Positions 23,146 to 33,963 of a DNA stretch of 64,000 nucleotides are shown one piece after another. The stretch covers positions 1-64,000 of the forward strand of contig JABYQR010000069.1 of NCBI GenBank assembly GCA_022592445.1, read 5' to 3'. The DNA is from Cytidiella melzeri. Lineage: Eukaryota; Basidiomycota; Agaricomycetes; Polyporales; Irpicaceae. Position numbers and translations under genes: made by a program. Position 1 is the first letter of the stretch. The number at the start of each line of letters is the position of its first letter. Below the pieces are notes generated by a model. It worked only from the letters and a program-made list of their open reading frames with translations. It was not told where the DNA came from and did no database searches.

Positions 23146-24290
23146 AGCGTAGACATTGAAGTCTTCGAAGCATCAGCCAATGTCGCAAACGACGGCGTAG
23201 AGAACGGCTTGTAGTCGTGGAAGTCATTGAGGTTGTTGGTGATGTGTCTCGTATGGCCTGAGCCGAGCATCCAGGGTGTTTCACCCGAAGCATAAAACAT
23301 AACATCTATATTTGCAACGTTGGCAGCTTCGGACGTGGAGTCCTTAGCAGAGACTACATGTACAGCGGCGGAACCGTTAGACAATGATGGTGACCCAGAA
23401 GATTCCTTCTTCCCCTTGTCCTTTCCTCCTTTTCCCCCTTTCCTTGCCTCCTCAATGGCAGCCTTCTTCTTACAACACTTGTCCTCTGTATGCCCCTTGT
23501 ATTTGCAGAACCCACACTGTTTCTTTGACTTGCCTGACAAGGACAAAGCCGAAGACTTGTTGAACTTGACCGCAGAGACTGAAGGCAATTCCTTTTGCTT
23601 AGCCTCGTCGATGAGGCGTGATCGGATGTCGTCGTATTTCAAGTCCTTTGGCGCGGTGACAGCAAGGATGGGCTCGACGATGTTGGCGAAGGAGTCAGGG
23701 AGTACCAAGAGAACACCAAAAATCTTGAGCAGTTCCTTGTCGTCAAGGATGCCGGAGGCGTCAACTTCTTGCCAGAGACGACCACGTTCTTCAAGCTGTT
23801 CAACGAGAGGGCGTGAGCCGTTGATCGTGTGAAGGAAGTATTGCTTGAACTTGAGGAATGCAGAGAGAGTGGTAGAGGCGGAGTATTTGGCCTTAAGCTT
23901 AGCATAGATCTCGGCGGCGGAGTTGGTCTCGAGGTCAAAGAGATGGTGGAGAGAGCTATCGACGGTCGCGAGGAGAACCAGAGTGACGTTGGCGTCGGCC
24001 TTGCACCAGTCGTCGTAGTCCGTGTCGGTGGACGCGGGCTTGACCAGAGAAGGATTGACCATGCCAGACACAGCTTGCGTCTTGAGGAACTGGATGAACA
24101 GCATGTTCCATTCCTTCCAGTTGTTGGCACCAGTCAGCTTAGGCAGCGAGTCGAGTTTGATGAACGAGGAGTTGCTGGAAGTGTTCTTGACGAACGACAA
24201 ACCAGCGGCAGAGGGGCCTGCAGAGGCAGGAGTGGACCCAGCAGGGCCAGACAATGCCAAACCACCTGTGGGAGGTGTAGTGCTCGACAT
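23124..24290 (-). pseudogene. Copia 1 gag and start of protease
   Basis: An open frame of 388 codons starts with ATG at 24290. It has the UBN2/Copia gag region (LTGANNWKEWNMLFIQFLK) and a CX2CX4HX4C zinc knuckle (CGFCKYKGHTEDKC). The copia protease motif follows as WMLGSGHTRHIT, where the catalytic aspartate of the usual DSG is glycine. The frame then runs into element X copy 2 and stops after a few foreign codons. Confidence 0.9.
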
Positions 24291-24404
24291 GTTGATAGGA
24301 CGTTAAGGATGTGGATATGAAAACCTAGAGTTGTGTGTTGACGTTGATCGGAGCGAAGCACAGATGGGCGCGATAAGGTGAACGACGAGTGTGGATTAGA
24401 GTCA

Positions 24405-24420
24405 GGCGGGGCTCATAACC
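24405..24420 (-). promoter_or_regulatory. Copia 1 primer-binding site, initiator tRNA-Met anticodon arm
   Basis: Directly inside the 5' LTR the minus strand reads GGTTATGAGCCCCGCC. This is complementary to the anticodon stem-loop of eukaryotic initiator tRNA-Met (GGCTCATAACC, CAT anticodon), not to a tRNA 3' end. Drosophila copia is known to prime from a cleaved initiator-tRNA half at this region. Confidence 0.75.
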
Positions 24421-24860
24421 TAAACCTGGTCAAATGTATTCAACACGTCTAGGGGCAGGGATATGATGCGCAGTCATAATCCCACTTGCCGTTGTAAGAA
24501 CCTATAACACACGAGCAGAGCGAGTTAATCCAGGTGCAAAAGAGAAAGAGCACGATAGCATAATGACTGTACCTAAGACACACGAGCAGAGCGAGTTAAC
24601 TACAGGTACAGGCTGTGAGCATATTGCATATGTGAGGGACAACGAAGAATACTCACTCCAGGTGCGAAAGAGAAAGAGCACAATGGAGTGTCAGGAGCAG
24701 GGGTGAAGGTATATAAGACAGAGCCCTCAGGCAACCCAAAAAGGAAGATCTGTGATACAGATGTGTCCGCGTGAAGAAAGAACAATAGAGCGACCATATA
24801 CGGAAAACAAAAGAGAGTCCGGTTACTACTAGTCCGTGAGCCGGAGCTGAAAAGCTATTA
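24421..24860 (-). repeat. Copia 1 5' LTR
   Basis: This 440-bp partner of 17514-17953 has the same length and only scattered differences. On the minus strand it starts TAATAGCTTTTC and ends CCAGGTTTA next to the primer-binding site. It includes a TATA motif (cttatatacc) and internal direct repeats. Confidence 0.9.
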
Positions 24861-24867
24861 TGTCTCA

Positions 24868-27069
24868 CCGCGTTTGAGCGCACCTCAACCTACACCACCC
24901 ACTTACTTCAAACTTGAAACTCCATCCTTTCACATGCCCTCTCTGCAGCCGGCTACTATCTTGCCACATTTACCTACCACTCAGCAACTGCCTCCTCTCA
25001 GCGCACCATCTACGGATGTTCATATGGAACGGACACCATCCTCACAGATGCCGTCACAGATACCGCGCCCCTCTTCCACTCCGCGACCATCCACGCCCGC
25101 CACACCTTCACCATACCCTAGCATCTCGCAGGGCAAAGGAAAGGCACCAGATCAGTTCTTCACACCAAAGACTGAATTCTCATCCTCACCGTCCAGACCA
25201 ACCCCTTGGTCGTCTCAAATTGTAGAATCACCCAAAATTGAACCAAATCCCAATTGTCCCTCAGCACACAACTATCTGCCCATATTGAATCCTGCTCATC
25301 AGCTTCCCCGCCGCACTACGCGCAAACAGAAGCGAATGGATTCCATCTGGCAGGCAGCAAGTGAGGATGATGTTCAACGGGCTACACAATCTCGAGGCAA
25401 CAAGCTCCCTTACAACCGAAAAAACCGAGCAGCAGCAGTCCTCACAGACAAAGCTGACTTGGTCCTAGCGGCAGCTGTAACACCTCAGGGGGAGCCTCGT
25501 TCATACAGACAGGCTATGGGTTCTGAGGACAAGGATGACTGGTACGCGGCAATGGAGACTGAATTCGAAGGTCTCCAGGACTCAGAAACATTGGACCTTG
25601 TCGATTTACCTCAAGGTTGCAAGGCGATCAAGAGTAAATGGGTATAAAAGCTCAAACTCAACAAGGACGGCAATGTTGACCGTTACAAGGCACAGCTGGT
25701 AGCTAAAGGATTTGAGCAAATTCAAGGGATCGACTACGAAGACACCTTCGCTCCTGTCGCCCGTCTGGAATCTTGGCGATATCTTGTCACCCTGGCAGCC
25801 ACTCTAGACTGGGAAATCCACCAAATTGACTTCCATCAGGCGTATTTGAACGGATCTTTGGACGAGGAGGTTTATATGGAGCAATTTGAAGGCTTTGTAG
25901 TGGCCGAAGGCAAATTATGTCACCTTCGGAAAGCAATCTACAGTCTCAAGCAAGCAGGACGCCAATGGTTCCTCACGCTGAAGGCATGCCTCAAACAACT
26001 TGGATTCACCTGTCATGACACTGGTGACATCTCTATTTTTGTTCGTAGACAAGGGGGAGTCCTCCAAATTCTTGTTGTTTACGTCGACAATCTTACCATG
26101 ATGGGCAACAGCATCGCTCTGCTGAAGGAAACAAAGACCGCGCTCCGCTCACACTTCAAACTCAAAGACTTGGGGGAACTCAAGCACTATCTCGCTATCC
26201 GCATCACTAGGGAGAGGGGGAGCCGCCGCATATACCTGGACCAGGAGGTATACATCAACAATGTTCTCAAGCGCTTCGGACACGAGGACACAAATCCTGC
26301 GTCAACACCTCTCCCAACAGGTATCAAGTTGGAGAAGAACAAAGAGGATCCTTCACAATGTGATCCAAAACTCATTTATGAATACCGCAGTCTTCTTGGC
26401 TCCCTTATGTATGCCATGCTTGGTACTCGCCCTGATATTGCCTTTGCAGTTGCTTGGCTTTGTCAATATCAGTCAAACCCCATGCAGTCTCATCTCAAGG
26501 CTGCAAGACACGTCCTTCGCTACCTCCGTGGCACATCCTCCCTCCGACTCTGTCTAGGCCACAGTGACACTCGAGGAGATCAACTTGTTGGATACACCAA
26601 CGCTGACTTTGCCAGTGATACCGACAACTCTCTCTCCACCTCAGGCTGGGCCTTCTTCCTTGGCAATGGAGCTGTATGCTGGTCATCTCGCAAGCAGCAG
26701 TCCATTGCCAAATCCACCTTTGACTCTGAGTACTACGCAGCACACGAAGCCTGCGAACAACTCAAATGGCTGAATGACTTGGCAGACCAAATCGACATCC
26801 CTCTCAACCTTCCTATCACGCTTTATTGCGACAACAAGAGTGCTGTCAATGCTTCAAAATCTCCAAATGTCAAACACCGCTCAAAACATACCCGAGTCAA
26901 GGCACACGCAGTACACAAATGCTTCAACAAAGGCCTCGTTGAACTGGTTCGAATCCCTGGAACTGATAATCCTGCTGACATCTTTACAAATCCACTTCCT
27001 CATGATGTTCACGCTCGACATTGCAAGGCTCTTGGACTCATCCAGTATTGTCTCGCCGAGGGGGAGTAA
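24868..27069 (+). pseudogene. Copia 2 pol remnant: linker, RT, RNase H
   Basis: The plus-strand copia frame lacks gag, protease and integrase. It opens in the Ser/Pro-rich linker and continues through RT and RNase H to the conserved end LAEGE. A TAA at 25648 replaces the aromatic codon of the KWVYKLKL-type motif. The RT box reads YVDNLTMMG, so the second catalytic aspartate is lost, and the RNase H motif reads YTNADFA. It is similar along its length to copia 1 and ends the same way, with stop codon and LTR start sharing TAA. Confidence 0.92.
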
Positions 27070-27495
27070 TGGACTTTTGCGGCGCTACTCATGGACTTCA
27101 CCCCTATTGGACATTCTTTTTGTCTCCTGTCTCATGACTCCTTTGTAGTATGATTGCATCTTTTGTTTCATCATGCGGACACTGCCTTGTTGCCATCTTC
27201 CTTGTAGTATATAACCCTTTAACCCTGGTTCTCTACTCCTCCATTGTGCTCTCATCTTCACACCTGGAGTGAGTATTCCCCCCATTGCTCTTGCATTATG
27301 TCTTATGCTCATATGCCCTGTTACCTAGTTAACTCGTCTCCGTGTGTACTAGGTACATTCTATATTCCATTGTGCTCTCATCTTTGCACCTGGATTAACT
27401 CGTCTCCGTGTGTACTAGGTCCCTACAGTCTGCAGTGGGTTTACGACAGCGCATCCACCTTGCCTAAGCGACTACGTTCTCTCAACTCGTCATTA
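27067..27495 (+). repeat. Copia 2 3' LTR
   Basis: This ~429-bp sequence starts TAATGGACTTTTG right after the polypurine tract. It is collinear with the copia 1 LTR (TATA motif agtatataaccc, repeated 'cacctgga' and 'aactcgtctccgtgtgtactagg' segments). The right end (about 27495, gtcatta) was placed by alignment and is uncertain by a few bases. No matching 5' LTR is in the window. Confidence 0.75.
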
Positions 27496-27847
27496 CCCCA
27501 GCTTGGCTCTGTATCTCTGAATCCCTTACGGGTAGGCATCCATTATGTTGTCTTTTCAAACATCAAGAAACAATTCCAAGCACAAAATTGCTTACTGGGA
27601 TTATCAGCTGATAGTTAATTGTCAAGTGGGTAATCATGCAGATTTCAAGTTGCGTGTAATCAGAAAGACCGGGAAATGGGGAATCCGGTCAGTCCGGATC
27701 CAGTCAATCTGTGGCGTCTAAAATGGTGTGACATGCGTGTCACTCCCACCATGGTGGCACATTGTAAGACATACCTTGATATAGTGTTGATGTGATCCTC
27801 CCATGCTCGAGAAGACAAGCTCTTCGAATTGAAATCCCCTTTGACCG

Positions 27848-27857
27848 TTATATAAGA
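27848..27857 (+). promoter_or_regulatory. TATA box for the plus-strand gene
   Basis: Sequence ttatataaga lies about 55 bp upstream of the ATG at 27909. Confidence 0.5.
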
Positions 27858-27908
27858 GAGAGCAAGCAAATGATTGACTGCGCGCGCAACCTCTCCCTCC
27901 GTCCCCGC

Positions 27909-29384
27909 ATGCCAGGCCTTGAGGCTACAACTCTTGTGAGTACTTCAACGCAGAACACTTCAGGCTGACAACTTAGTATTTTGTAAAGAACAGGTGTCCT
28001 ACCTTTGGTTGCCCTGGTGCAAACACCGAGCTGCAACTGCAGACCGTTTCACCAAAATCCCGGACTGCCAAGCCAGGCAATCATGGACATGAGTACTATT
28101 CCGTGAGTATCTCGAGTTTGGCTAGAATGGACACATTGTAACCAAATATTGGTGGCAGTGTAACCTACCAAACACACTCACTCCGACTGGAAAGTGCAGT
28201 TATTTTTGTTGGGTGTCTGTCTCACCATCTTTCCCCTCCGCCTCACCTTCACTACCCGGTTTCATCATGTCCTCATCAAGGGAACAATGCACGGTCAGCG
28301 ACTGCAGGAAGTCCCGCAACAAGATGTGCAGAGCTGGCAAATGTCACTCCTGCTGTGAGGAAGGTGGCAGCTGTGCATATCACAACCGAACAGACAAGTC
28401 ACAATCTCAAGCCAGTACCAGTCCTCCTGCCGCATCTTCTTCAACATCTTCCCCAGTCCTTCCTACATCATTGTCTTCTGCATTATCATACCTGAGCATT
28501 CCATCAATTGTTGTTTCACCGATGGAGCGGGCTTTCTCAGAAGCTATAGGATCTGGTCCTGCTGATCTTCCATCTCTTTCATCTGAGCTTTTGCCTTCTG
28601 TGCCTGTGCCGCAGCCAATGGTTCCCGCTCAGCCTCAGAGTCCCTCTACAACTCCAACTTCCGGTTGTACCCCTCTTCCATCTCCATCTACACCTACGCT
28701 AGTGTCTTATCATCTTCTGGAACCACCCTCCCCCTTGGCATCAACCTCTTGAATTGCTCCGGCATCTCCGGCGTCTCTATCATCTCTATTGTCTCCCAGT
28801 ATTACACCTATACAAAAGGCATCACAGATGCCCAATAGTTATCACCCAAAGTACAATGGTGAGCAGGAGCACTATTTGAGAAAGCTAAAAGAGGAGGAGC
28901 AGAAGAAAGAGCAGAAGCTTTGCAAGAAGCAAGAGGTCACCGTGCACTGCTGGCTGAAGGTACGCACTTGAGATCACCCCGCTCACTAGTACAAAGCTGA
29001 CATGCAGCACTGCAGGATGGCAAACCACCCACCCACAACAGCTTCCAAGGAGAAAGTGGTGCCGCGTCTAAGTTCATGTTTTCACGCTCGCATTTGAAGA
29101 CCCTTGGGCTGATTGACAATGGCACAGTCCAGTCCGAGCCAACTTGGTTTCGTATTCATCACCCTGAACACGGCTACTGGCTTGGCGCATCAGAAGGTTA
29201 CATCGCCCTTGTGCCTCCCGGTCGTCATCTTTTTGTTGCTGCATCTCAATTCAGGCAACTTTCTGAGATAGATCCGACTATAGCTCATTTTTCTGTCAAG
29301 GAGACTCCTTCTCATTTACGGACAGGCTTGCAGAAGGAGCGCGCCTCAGTTCGTGCACAATCTCATTCAGCAGCTGCCGAGTAG
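27909..29384 (+). CDS. Transposon gene of unknown function, Cys-rich, spliced
   Basis: A first exon MPGLEATTL (27909-27935) can join, by an intron ending at ...gtaaag (27988), to a segment beginning NRCPTFGCPGANTELQLQ and ending EYYS before another GTGAGT donor (about 28103). Downstream, the frame from 28267 encodes a cysteine cluster (CTVSDCRKSRNKMC...CHSCCEEGGSCAYH) and a long Ser/Pro-rich tract. A Lys/Glu-rich helix (28860-28940) and a C-terminal segment with YWLGASEGYIALVPPG (29076-29384) follow. Exon borders after 28100 are not resolved. The cysteine cluster resembles those in basidiomycete transposon proteins, but the function is unknown. It lies within the transposon ends and is probably element-encoded. 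Confidence 0.5.
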
Positions 29385-29406
29385 TGCAAAACATAAGCCA
29401 TAGATA

Positions 29407-31226
29407 TCAACCCGCCATACTGCAAGACATACAGAGTCCCTGACCGGTGGCTCGATTGTCAAAGAATTGCGTGCATTTGTCACACCAGTGAAGGATTTGG
29501 CCAAGACCAAAATGCTGCATGCAAATGTTGCAGGCTAGCATAGCCTTCCTGAGACATGTCTCTTGCTCATCTGTGTGGGACAAGTCAAGTGACATGCCCC
29601 AACTGGCACTGTCCTCCACTAGGCAGAGTAGGATCACCACATCCCACACAAGTTCAGGGCGAAGGTTTGGGGAGAAATGGAAATCGGAGTGGTCTGCAAC
29701 AGACCTGCCTTCTGGATCTTCATTGTCGTGATCTGCGCTAAGGAACATGGTGTTATATGTACGAGCACAGTTTGATGTGGATTTCCTGATCAATCAAATG
29801 ATTACTGTCAGTGCATATGTCCCTCAATTGCGCTTGACTTACCAGCTAGTCACCTGGTCCAATATCCACATATCTATCAGCTGTCTCTCCATGAACTGAT
29901 GCTCTCCAGCCTGAAGCACATCCGGAATGCTGCCATAGTAGTAGTGCACTCCACCTCATATGGTATTATGATCTGAGTGGATCACGTGATTGGTACTGAA
30001 CATCCGGTTTCCTTATCTCCATCCAGGCACACTTCCGCATGGCACTTATCACATCTCCGACTATACTCTGATCCTCCTCATGCTCAGCACATCACTGGTC
30101 CTATTACTTACAGCTATTTCCTTTGTAACCTTTCTCCGATTTCCCTCCGACTCTGAGTATCTTGCTTGATCACTCTTCCCTTATCTCTCAGTTACACATG
30201 TACACTTATTGGACTTACAACTTCTATTAGTATATAAGTAGATACAACTTGTACAGTAGAAGTTTAAGTTCAAATATCGAATTAGATTCCCCTACTTCTG
30301 ATCTCCTTTGTTCTACTGCTCTAGCTGAAGTAGTCCTACTTGTCGTTGCCCGACTTCTGTTCTTCCGCCAATCCCAACTCCTGTCCTGTTCGACCTCCAA
30401 TCCCGAGGTTGAACCTTTGATCTTGCTAAGTCCAAATCCAAGTCCCAAGGATTCACGAGAGGCGCAACTTACTTAGTTGAATCCAATAACTCACTCCCCG
30501 ATTCCCCAATTCCAATTCCTACACCTTTGCCTATCTTCGGCCTTACGCATTTCCCAGTCCCAAGTCTAGGTCTTAACACATGGAGTAGTTATGACGATAA
30601 CTGGTGAGACAGCCTACACCATTGTTGTGAGTACAATCCTCTCTGATAAATATGTACATACCACGACAGTAGAGATGTACAGTGTATGCAGGCACTGGTC
30701 CTTGTGAAAACGTGAAGAATACCACTGCCCACTGCTGTATCTCTGTAAGCAGCGCAGCCATGTGATTTGTGCACTCTGTGTTGATGCAGTGGCGACTGGG
30801 GGGGGGGGGGGTAGAAGGTATGAAATGCTACAAAAGCCTTAGTACCAGACTAACAGAGTAGTTCATTCTGTGCTTACTAAGTCCCACAGAATACCCGTGT
30901 ACCTTGAAGCTCCCTGCAGGGTCTGCTAGCAACTGCACCGCGATGTCGGTCTCCCATACAATGTGCTTTAGGACCTCCCAACACTGGTGTACTAGGGGGG
31001 TAGGTGCTTCAATGATTTTTGATAGAAACTCTTCAATAACGTTGGGTATGTGCTCAGGAGCATGAATCTGATCTTGGTTTGAATTCTGAGTTGTCAAGAT
31101 GTCATCCTTGAGTGCTCTTGCATAAATGACAAAATGTACAAGGTGCGTCAGAGAGAGTGCATTGAGTAGGTCAGGATATTTTTGGAATTGGTCGAGCAAG
31201 TTGCTCAGTTTCTCAGACGACAACAT
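29407..31226 (-). pseudogene. KDZ-transposase-type protein, N-terminal CxC5/CxC6 clusters only
   Basis: ATG at 31226 opens an alpha-helical region (LLDQFQKYPDLLNALSLTHL...FLSKIIEAPTPLVHQCW) typical of the N-terminus of KDZ-linked proteins. After a run of 14 G (30798-30811) come VVFFTFSQGPVPAYTVHLYC and, across a 48-bp intron (30614-30661), GCLTSYRHNYS. A 629-bp insertion then interrupts the gene. It resumes with VHYYYGSIPDVLQAGEHQF and LIDMWILDQVTSW. Across a 57-bp intron (29786-29842) it continues KSTSNCARTYN and ends with the LHWCDKCTQFF cluster. The KDZ catalytic core expected downstream is absent. Family assignment is from remembered consensus patterns. Confidence 0.7.
29950..30578 (-). 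mobile_element. Insertion in the KDZ-type gene, possible solo LTR
   Basis: This ~629-bp block separates two parts of one conserved coding region. On the minus strand it begins TGTTAAGACC, the same ten bases as solo LTR C at 4176, and contains a TATA-like motif (30230-30240). The other end is not a clean CA and no exact target duplication was found. Confidence 0.45.
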
Positions 31227-31398
31227 CGTTGTAACATGTAAGGACGTGAACAATTTTTGACTACTTGTCACAAATAGCCTGAGTAACATAATGTCACACT
31301 GTGACACAATCGGAGTCGGATCTGGATCCGGACTGACCGGATTCCCCATTTCCCGTTCGTTCTCCAGAAAATCGGCGTTTGGCTCTTACACCTTGACT

Positions 31399-31425
31399 TA
31401 CTGTGCTGTAGGGTCCTTTGCAAAT
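31399..31425 (+). repeat. 27-bp terminal inverted repeat, left
   Basis: The segment begins TACTGTGCTGTAGGGTCC and is a perfect reverse complement of 43293-43319. A TA dinucleotide sits at the outer edge of both, as expected for Tc1/mariner/pogo-type insertion. Confidence 0.65.
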
Positions 31426-33960
31426 GCGGGGACTTTTGCAAATCCTCCTTCAGACTCACTCAGACAACTGTTTGCGTACCGGTAAAAGTTCTGGTATATG
31501 CAGCTATTCACTACGCGCATATACATGTACTTTTTGTCATATTTGAAGGAGGGACGTAGCCTACCGAGAGTTACCGGCGTGGTTTGGGCCATCTCTTGGG
31601 CCTATATCTGACCAGATCCAACCAGATCCCAAAGATGCTGTTGGGCGGTCAGCTTGAGAATTTCAGACAGGTCTCTTGAATAGCATTGCTCCGTGTTGGT
31701 GGGTTTTGATCAAGTGCTAGGTACACGAGTGTGCTTAGGACGGGGGGTTTTTGCATCTGCCTGACAAAAAGCGCAAACAGAGTGACAAGAGCTTGAAACT
31801 CCGATTGATGCAAGAAACTAGCAGTGAATATGACGCACCAGACCAGGCTGAGTTTGCATAGTATGAGTCGAATATAATCCACTCTCAATCCACTCCCAGT
31901 GGCTCTTATGACAAGTTGTGGAACTTCAGCGGTGAATATACATACACAGCTCACGGTGTCGTGACTTGATGAGAGACACGCTCTCCATTGTACGCGGTCC
32001 CCCCTGCCAGGACGCTCGATGCGACAATGCCAAAGGCAAAGGCATTGCGCATCTGGAAAAAAACATTTGTCCATACCGTAAGTGAGCATCGTATACCAGT
32101 ATACATGATACACACCGTACATACCAAGTTATAGCATCAGAGGGAGGCACATCATGGTATATAGTGGTACATCACAAGTGTAACAGTGCAGCGAATCTAT
32201 GAGTCATTGCAAGCCGTAGGCTGAAGCTTACAGTTCCTGGGTCAGAAATTGAGTGATATGGTGGGTGCTCTTAACGGAGATGAGGGCAACAATAGCGCTG
32301 ACTATGGTAAGAATAATGCTGTATAACTGTACATACTAGAATGTAACTCGTGCCTAAATGTTAGTGTTGTGCACTTCTATACAGAGTCAGAGGATATTAA
32401 CTGCATAAACTCATCATTCAAGGTGAGAATCATACACCCTTTGTCTCGCTTGACCCCGTATTTACTCTGCCCACTACATCTCTTCCTGTCTGCTCACGGC
32501 CTGTTCATCCCCATCGAGCACATCTTGCTGGTGAGCCATCGGACTCGGAGCGCCTCAATGAAGTCGTCGGTCGAGCAGGTTTGATGCAGCAGTAGTAGTG
32601 GAAATTGTCGGGGGTGGGGCAAGCCGAACTTTGGTGCCCACATGTGGAGCAAGCATTCAGGATAGTCCGAGTCGGGGAGTTAAGGAAGTTGTAAGTCGCA
32701 GCAGTAATGAATACAAAGGATAGGTGAGGTGAAGGTGTCAAGCGTCGAGCTCTTTGCATGCCGGTTCAGACTGAGGATGAACGGTTGTGCTCGGCGAAGG
32801 AGTCTTGGATGGCGAAGGCGGTGTTTGTGAGGCAAACATTGAGCAGCCCACGAAGATGCGGAGTTGGAGCATTTGTCCCTAGGCTTGTGCAAAAGAGCGG
32901 AAGAGATGGGCGAGAACATCTGCGCCAGGCCGCGTGGAGCAGAGGTAACACAAGGGGCGGGTACTGCTTGTTGCACTTGTAAGAACTCTGCGGTGACCTG
33001 TTAAGTGAGGCTGAAGCGAACGTACCACAATGCAGCCGTGAGGCAATGACCCTATCCTCCTCCCTGTGTGCAGAACCAAGCTTGTCGTTATCATCGTTGT
33101 TGCTGTCGTGGACAGGATACAGGGTGCCGTCGTCACCAAGGCCGGATGCTTGCAGGTCCGAGTTGAGGCCTTTAAGAAGGATGATGCGGGGCATAAACGT
33201 CTGCTGAGGCCACGTCGTTCAATGTTCTCCGCATTCGAGTCAGGCTGCTGGTTCAGTTTGAAGGTGGGAGTGTCAAGCGTCAGGCTCCCCGCGTGCTGGT
33301 TTAGTTTGAGGATGACCGGCCGTGCTATGTAACTCAGGCACAGCCATCCTCGCTCCTTTCCAAGCGGCGGCGAGTTCCTTAGCTAAAGTGGTAGTGGTGG
33401 TGGTAGCGGTGGTAGTGACAACAGCAGTGAAGTCAAACTACATCCATAATGTGACAGTCACGTCACATACGACTACAGTAGAGGTTCCAGCATTTCATGG
33501 ATATTCACGTGAATATTCACATTTGCTCTCAGTTAGAATTTCTGCCAGTAGAGTAGAGGTATAGCTATGCTTTGATGTATTTTGTGTATGACTACAGGGA
33601 AGACTGAGCAAAGTGTTAATGCTTTTACCTTTTGCTCCCAAGGCGCCAATGAAAGTGCGGGGCGCTAGATTTTATGTCTCTACGGTTGACACGAATACAA
33701 TTCCACGCCGGTCGTTCATACCTCGATTCAGCAAGCAACTTGTGAGTTGTGAGCTTCAGACTTACAAGAATGCCAATAAAAAATTTCAGGAACTTTAATG
33801 AAAAGCTGTACCTTCTGCAGCTCTCGGAATTTAGTCACTTCAACACACATCCGAGTCACGGTTCGGTACTGTTCAGTGCTGGCACAGGCACCTCTTATGA
33901 CGCTACACGGCCTTCAATATGACGGAAATGCTTATATTAGTAAAGGTATCCAACGTAGAT
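31426..33960. other. Intergenic or decayed element sequence
   Basis: No gene is supported. A 157-codon minus ORF (31649-32122) contains a hydrophobic stretch but no recognisable domain. A direct repeat of about 55 bp occurs at about 32733-32788 and 33269-33325 ('gtgtcaagcgtc...ggttcagactgagg' type). A GC-rich part (32750-33330) is open in several frames, which reflects composition rather than coding. A perfect palindrome atattcacgtgaatat lies near 33502. Confidence 0.4.
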
Positions 33961-33963
33961 TGC

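Larger units (their letters stand above)
17514..24860 (-). mobile_element. Copia 1: complete-length Ty1/copia element, inactive
   Basis: Two 440-bp LTRs (17514-17953 and 24421-24860) bound gag and pol on the minus strand. The target duplication is a perfect tgtct (17509-17513 and 24861-24865). Gag-protease-integrase-RT-RNase H order defines Ty1/copia. Element X copy 2 (21290-23145) is inserted between the protease region and the pre-integrase region. Nonsense codons, a frameshift and lost catalytic residues make it non-autonomous. Confidence 0.95.
27671..31354. mobile_element. KDZ-associated two-gene DNA transposon, non-autonomous
   Basis: Perfect 33-bp terminal inverted repeats (27671-27703 and 31322-31354) begin GGGAAATGGGGAATCCGG. 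A further GTGTGACAT motif sits at similar depth in both ends. Inside are a plus-strand gene (27909-29384) and a minus-strand gene with KDZ-linked cysteine clusters (31226-29407), facing each other tail to tail. The catalytic KDZ domain is missing. No clear target duplication flanks the ends. Confidence 0.75.

Noticed and set aside
23320..23832. 170-codon plus-strand ORF opposite copia 1 gag
   Set aside because: Antisense shadow of a clear gag frame with a zinc knuckle.
28213..28266. Start of the transposon gene at 28213
   Set aside because: The first codon is not needed; the ATG at 28267 and the upstream spliced start at 27909 fit the promoter better.
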